Both the position numbers and the translations under genes were made by a program. Positions 61,647-64,000 of a DNA stretch of 64,000 bases are shown piece after piece (the first letter of the stretch is position 1; each line of letters opens with the position of its first letter). The notes under the pieces were generated by a model. It ran no database searches. It was not told the origin of the DNA and worked only from the letters and a program-made list of their open reading frames with translations. The stretch spans positions 23,900 to 87,899 of the forward strand of contig NZ_FTOB01000010.1 in assembly GCF_900156625.1 (NCBI RefSeq), given 5' to 3'. This DNA is from Zobellia uliginosa (GTDB taxonomy: Bacteria > Bacteroidota > Bacteroidia > Flavobacteriales > Flavobacteriaceae).

Positions 61647-63758
61647 ATGACCTTACGTTTTTCTAGATATTTGACCGGTATTTCAATGCTGGCCCTTTTT
61701 ATGGTTGTTTCCTGTAAAGAAAATAAAACCGGACAAGAAGTGAAAGTACATAAATACACCAATGCCCTAGCCAACGAGACCAGTCCGTATTTGTTGCAAC
61801 ATGCCCATAACCCGGTCAATTGGAGGGCTTGGAGCCAAGAGGCATTGGATGATGCCAAAAAAGAAAATAAGTTGGTATTGGTCAGTATCGGGTATTCTTC
61901 GTGCCACTGGTGCCACGTTATGGAAGATGAGACCTTCGAGAATGAGGAAGTGGCCAAAATCATGAACGAAAATTTTATCAACATCAAGGTAGACCGCGAA
62001 GAGCGTCCCGATGTCGACCAAGTTTATATGACGGCATTGCAGTTGATTTCAGGAAGTGGGGGCTGGCCGTTGAATGTAATAACCCTTCCCAACGGGAAAC
62101 CACTCTATGGAGGAACCTACCACACAAGGGAGCAGTGGATGCAAGTGTTGACCAAAATAAGCGAATTGTACAAAAACGACCCGAAAAAAGCCGAGGAGTA
62201 TTCAGATATGGTAGCGGCCGGTATAGCCGAGGCCAATTTGGTGGAGCCGGCGAAGGGGTTTGAATCCATTACCCAAGAGGCCCTAAAGAACAGTGTCGCC
62301 AATTGGAGCCCGAATTGGGATTTGGAAGAAGGAGGGGAAAAGGGTGTCCAAAAATTTATGATTCCCTCAAACCTAAGTTTCTTGTTGGACTATGCCGTAC
62401 TCACGGAGGATGACAAAGCTAAAAGGCATGTAAGGAACACCTTGGATAAAATGGCCTTGGGGGGCGTTTACGATCAGATCGGTGGCGGTTTTTATAGGTA
62501 TAGTACCGATGCATTTTGGAAAGTACCGCACTTTGAAAAAATGCTTTACGATAATGCCCAGGTCTTAAGCCTGTACTCAAAGGCGTATACGCTTTTTAAG
62601 GATGACGCCTACAAAAATGTGGTTTGGGAAACCATTGATTTTCTCGATAGGGAAATGAAAGATACGAACGGAGGCTACCATGCGGCATTGGATGCCGATA
62701 GTGAAGGTGAGGAAGGTAAGTTTTATGTATGGAAGGAAGAAGAACTGAGGTCGGTCTTAGGTGAGGGCTTCGAGCTTTTTTCCGCTTATTACAATATACA
62801 TAAGGAAGCTGTTTGGGAAGACGGAAACTATGTACTCCACAGAAAGGTCGATGATGCTGAATTTGTAGAGGAGCACGATATTGAGCAGAGCAAGCTGAAC
62901 TTTATAAAGTCGGAATGGAATAAGAAGTTATTGGCGGAAAGAAACAAAAGGGTGTTTCCGCGAAGTGACGATAAGATCATTACCTCTTGGAACGCCTTAT
63001 TGGTCAATGGCTTTGTAGATGCCTATAAAGCTTTTGGACAAAAGCGTTTTTTAGAAAAGGCCGAGAGCGTATTTTCGTTTATACGGTCGAATGCCTATCA
63101 GAACGGAAAACTGGTGCATACCTTTAAAAAAGGAAGCAAGCGAAAGGAGGGTTTTATTGAAGATTATGCCTTTATGATCGATGCATCCCTCGAGCTTTAC
63201 GGACTTACGATGAATACCGAATATCTAGATTTTGCCAAAGAGTTGAACGCTAAGGCGGAGGCAGGATTTGCCGATGAAGCTTCGGGGATGTACCATTATA
63301 ACGAGGGCAATGACCTAATCGTCCGTATCATTAAAACCGATGATGGGGTACTGCCTTCCCCCAATGCCGTAATGGCCCATAATTTGTTCCGCTTGGGGCA
63401 TTTGGACTACAATACCGAGTATACCGAAAAGGCGAAGCGAATGTTGTCGGCAATGGTGCCCGTCCTAACGGAAAGTGCACCGAGCTATTCTAAATGGAAT
63501 GCCCTTTTATTGAACCATACTTATCCTTATTTTGAAATTGCGGTGGTGGGAAAAGATGCTGAGGTTCTAATAAAGGCCTTAAATGAAATCCATTTGCCCA
63601 ATGCCCTAGTGGTAGGTAGTAAGGTGGAAAGCAACGCCCCTCTCTTTAAAGATCGTTATGTGGCCGATGGCACTTTGATTTACGTTTGTCGGAATACCAC
63701 ATGCAAGCTTCCGGTCAAGTCCGTTGACGAGGCTTTAAGGCAAATGCGAAACTTTTAA
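61647..63758 (+). CDS. DUF255 / thioredoxin-domain lipoprotein (YyaL-like)
   Basis: This lipoprotein of about 703 residues (LALFMVVSC) has an N-terminal thioredoxin-like domain with the [14 protein letters not shown] motif (CxxC), then an (alpha/alpha)6-type domain reminiscent of N-acylglucosamine 2-epimerases and glycoside hydrolases ([38 protein letters not shown]). The family (DUF255, YyaL/SSP411) has no settled role; a redox or sugar-processing function is possible. I begin at the ATG at 61647, which gives a sensible lipobox; an upstream in-frame GTG at 61569 overlaps the esterase gene by 8 bp. Confidence 0.85.
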   Translation: MTLRFSRYLTGISMLALFMVVSCKENKTGQEVKVHKYTNALANETSPYLLQHAHNPVNWRAWSQEALDDAKKENKLVLVSIGYSSCHWCHVMEDETFENEEVAKIMNENFINIKVDREERPDVDQVYMTALQLISGSGGWPLNVITLPNGKPLYGGTYHTREQWMQVLTKISELYKNDPKKAEEYSDMVAAGIAEANLVEPAKGFESITQEALKNSVANWSPNWDLEEGGEKGVQKFMIPSNLSFLLDYAVLTEDDKAKRHVRNTLDKMALGGVYDQIGGGFYRYSTDAFWKVPHFEKMLYDNAQVLSLYSKAYTLFKDDAYKNVVWETIDFLDREMKDTNGGYHAALDADSEGEEGKFYVWKEEELRSVLGEGFELFSAYYNIHKEAVWEDGNYVLHRKVDDAEFVEEHDIEQSKLNFIKSEWNKKLLAERNKRVFPRSDDKIITSWNALLVNGFVDAYKAFGQKRFLEKAESVFSFIRSNAYQNGKLVHTFKKGSKRKEGFIEDYAFMIDASLELYGLTMNTEYLDFAKELNAKAEAGFADEASGMYHYNEGNDLIVRIIKTDDGVLPSPNAVMAHNLFRLGHLDYNTEYTEKAKRMLSAMVPVLTESAPSYSKWNALLLNHTYPYFEIAVVGKDAEVLIKALNEIHLPNALVVGSKVESNAPLFKDRYVADGTLIYVCRNTTCKLPVKSVDEALRQMRNF

Positions 63759-63786
63759 ACATAGGGAATACAATGATCCATTTGTT

Positions 63787-63810
63787 AAAAGTGGTGTTAC
63801 AACACTTTTT
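63787..63810 (+). terminator. Probable terminator after the DUF255 gene
   Basis: Stem AAAAGTG / CACTTTT with a 9-nt loop that itself can form GTGTT/AACAC, followed by a T-rich tract. Confidence 0.5.
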
Positions 63811-63857
63811 ATTTATAAATTGTGAGACGCAAAGCAAACAGACAAAACAACTCGACT

Positions 63858-64000
63858 ATGCAGATTAAAGAATCACCGGAGCTCTATGATGTCATCATCG
63901 TAGGTTCTGGAGCAGGTGGCGGTATGGCCACCAAGCAACTGGCCGATGCGGGCCTCAAGGTCGCGGTGGTCGAGGCGGGCCCCTTTTTCGACCCGGCCGA
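63858..64000 (+). CDS. GMC-family FAD-dependent oxidoreductase, N-terminal start (cut by window end)
   Basis: The frame opens with [22 protein letters not shown], the FAD-binding Rossmann motif (GxGxxGG) of GMC oxidoreductases, and continues through [11 protein letters not shown] to the window end (47 codons visible). In Bacteroidetes such large flavoproteins are the catalytic subunits of glucoside 3-dehydrogenases, working with a Tat-exported small subunit (gluconate 2-dehydrogenase subunit 3 type), which would be outside this window. It lacks a signal peptide of its own, as expected for the large subunit. It may be part of the 3-keto system. Confidence 0.75.
   Translation, partial: MQIKESPELYDVIIVGSGAGGGMATKQLADAGLKVAVVEAGPFFDPA

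Noticed and set aside
1..64000. CRISPR arrays, insertion sequences, tRNA genes, prophage or integrase sites
   Set aside because: No regularly spaced repeats, transposase or integrase frames, or cloverleaf-capable segments were noticed when reading the window.

Overview
The window comes from a marine flavobacterium (Bacteroidetes). Promoters fit the Bacteroidetes -7 consensus TAnnTTTG, Shine-Dalgarno sequences are almost absent, and typical families are present (CCC-motif membrane proteins, DUF6048/DUF6452, RNase Y, TonB receptors, Cys-type sulfatases). From about 18.5 to 39.8 kb the gene order matches, as I remember it, the carrageenan / 3,6-anhydro-D-galactose locus of Zobellia galactanivorans, so Zobellia or a close relative is the best guess. 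I saw no tRNA, rRNA, insertion sequence or CRISPR array.

Region by region. (1) 0-18.5 kb is mostly housekeeping: the end of mannonate dehydratase (uxuA), a ZIP metal transporter, two RNA methyltransferases, ornithine aminotransferase, small membrane proteins, an Smr protein, a cysteine desulfurase, an M23 peptidase / TonB receptor operon, zapA, a 6S-like RNA and RNase Y. (2) 18.5-39.8 kb is a saccharide locus, all on the minus strand: two sulfatases, three GH127 enzymes, a GH129/GH101-like enzyme, three transporters, four enzymes taking 3,6-anhydro-D-galactose to pyruvate and glyceraldehyde 3-phosphate (dauA-D type), and an AraC regulator. (3) 40-46 kb is a deoxysugar module: FMN-dependent lactate dehydrogenase, FGGY kinase, a fused rhamnulose-1-phosphate aldolase / dehydrogenase, and a divergent GntR regulator. 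(4) 46.2-56.2 kb is an eight-gene plus-strand operon: a c-type cytochrome with a beta-propeller, a DUF1080 lipoprotein, a DUF4432 epimerase, a PMI-like cupin, two TIM-barrel isomerases, an alpha/beta hydrolase and a Gfo/Idh/MocA oxidoreductase. (5) 56.3-64 kb holds GDP-L-fucose synthesis, a Tat-exported Gfo/Idh/MocA protein, a sialate O-acetylesterase-like protein, a DUF255 protein and the start of a GMC oxidoreductase.

The strongest new signals are regulatory. A 27-bp motif precedes all four transcription units of the anhydrogalactose locus, each time exactly 30 bp upstream of a -7 box, with no -33 element at normal spacing; this is the expected pattern of an activator-dependent regulon, probably run by the AraC gene at its end. 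A different 18-bp motif precedes both the deoxysugar operon and the eight-gene operon, in the same orientation and 19 bp from a candidate -7 box in each case, which links the two units into one probable GntR regulon. The eight-gene operon resembles recently described oxidative (3-keto) glycoside-cleaving pathways and is my main candidate for an undescribed system. The 6S-like RNA carries an exact TAnnTTTG sequence in its central bubble.

All family names are from reading protein sequences by eye; no database search was run.
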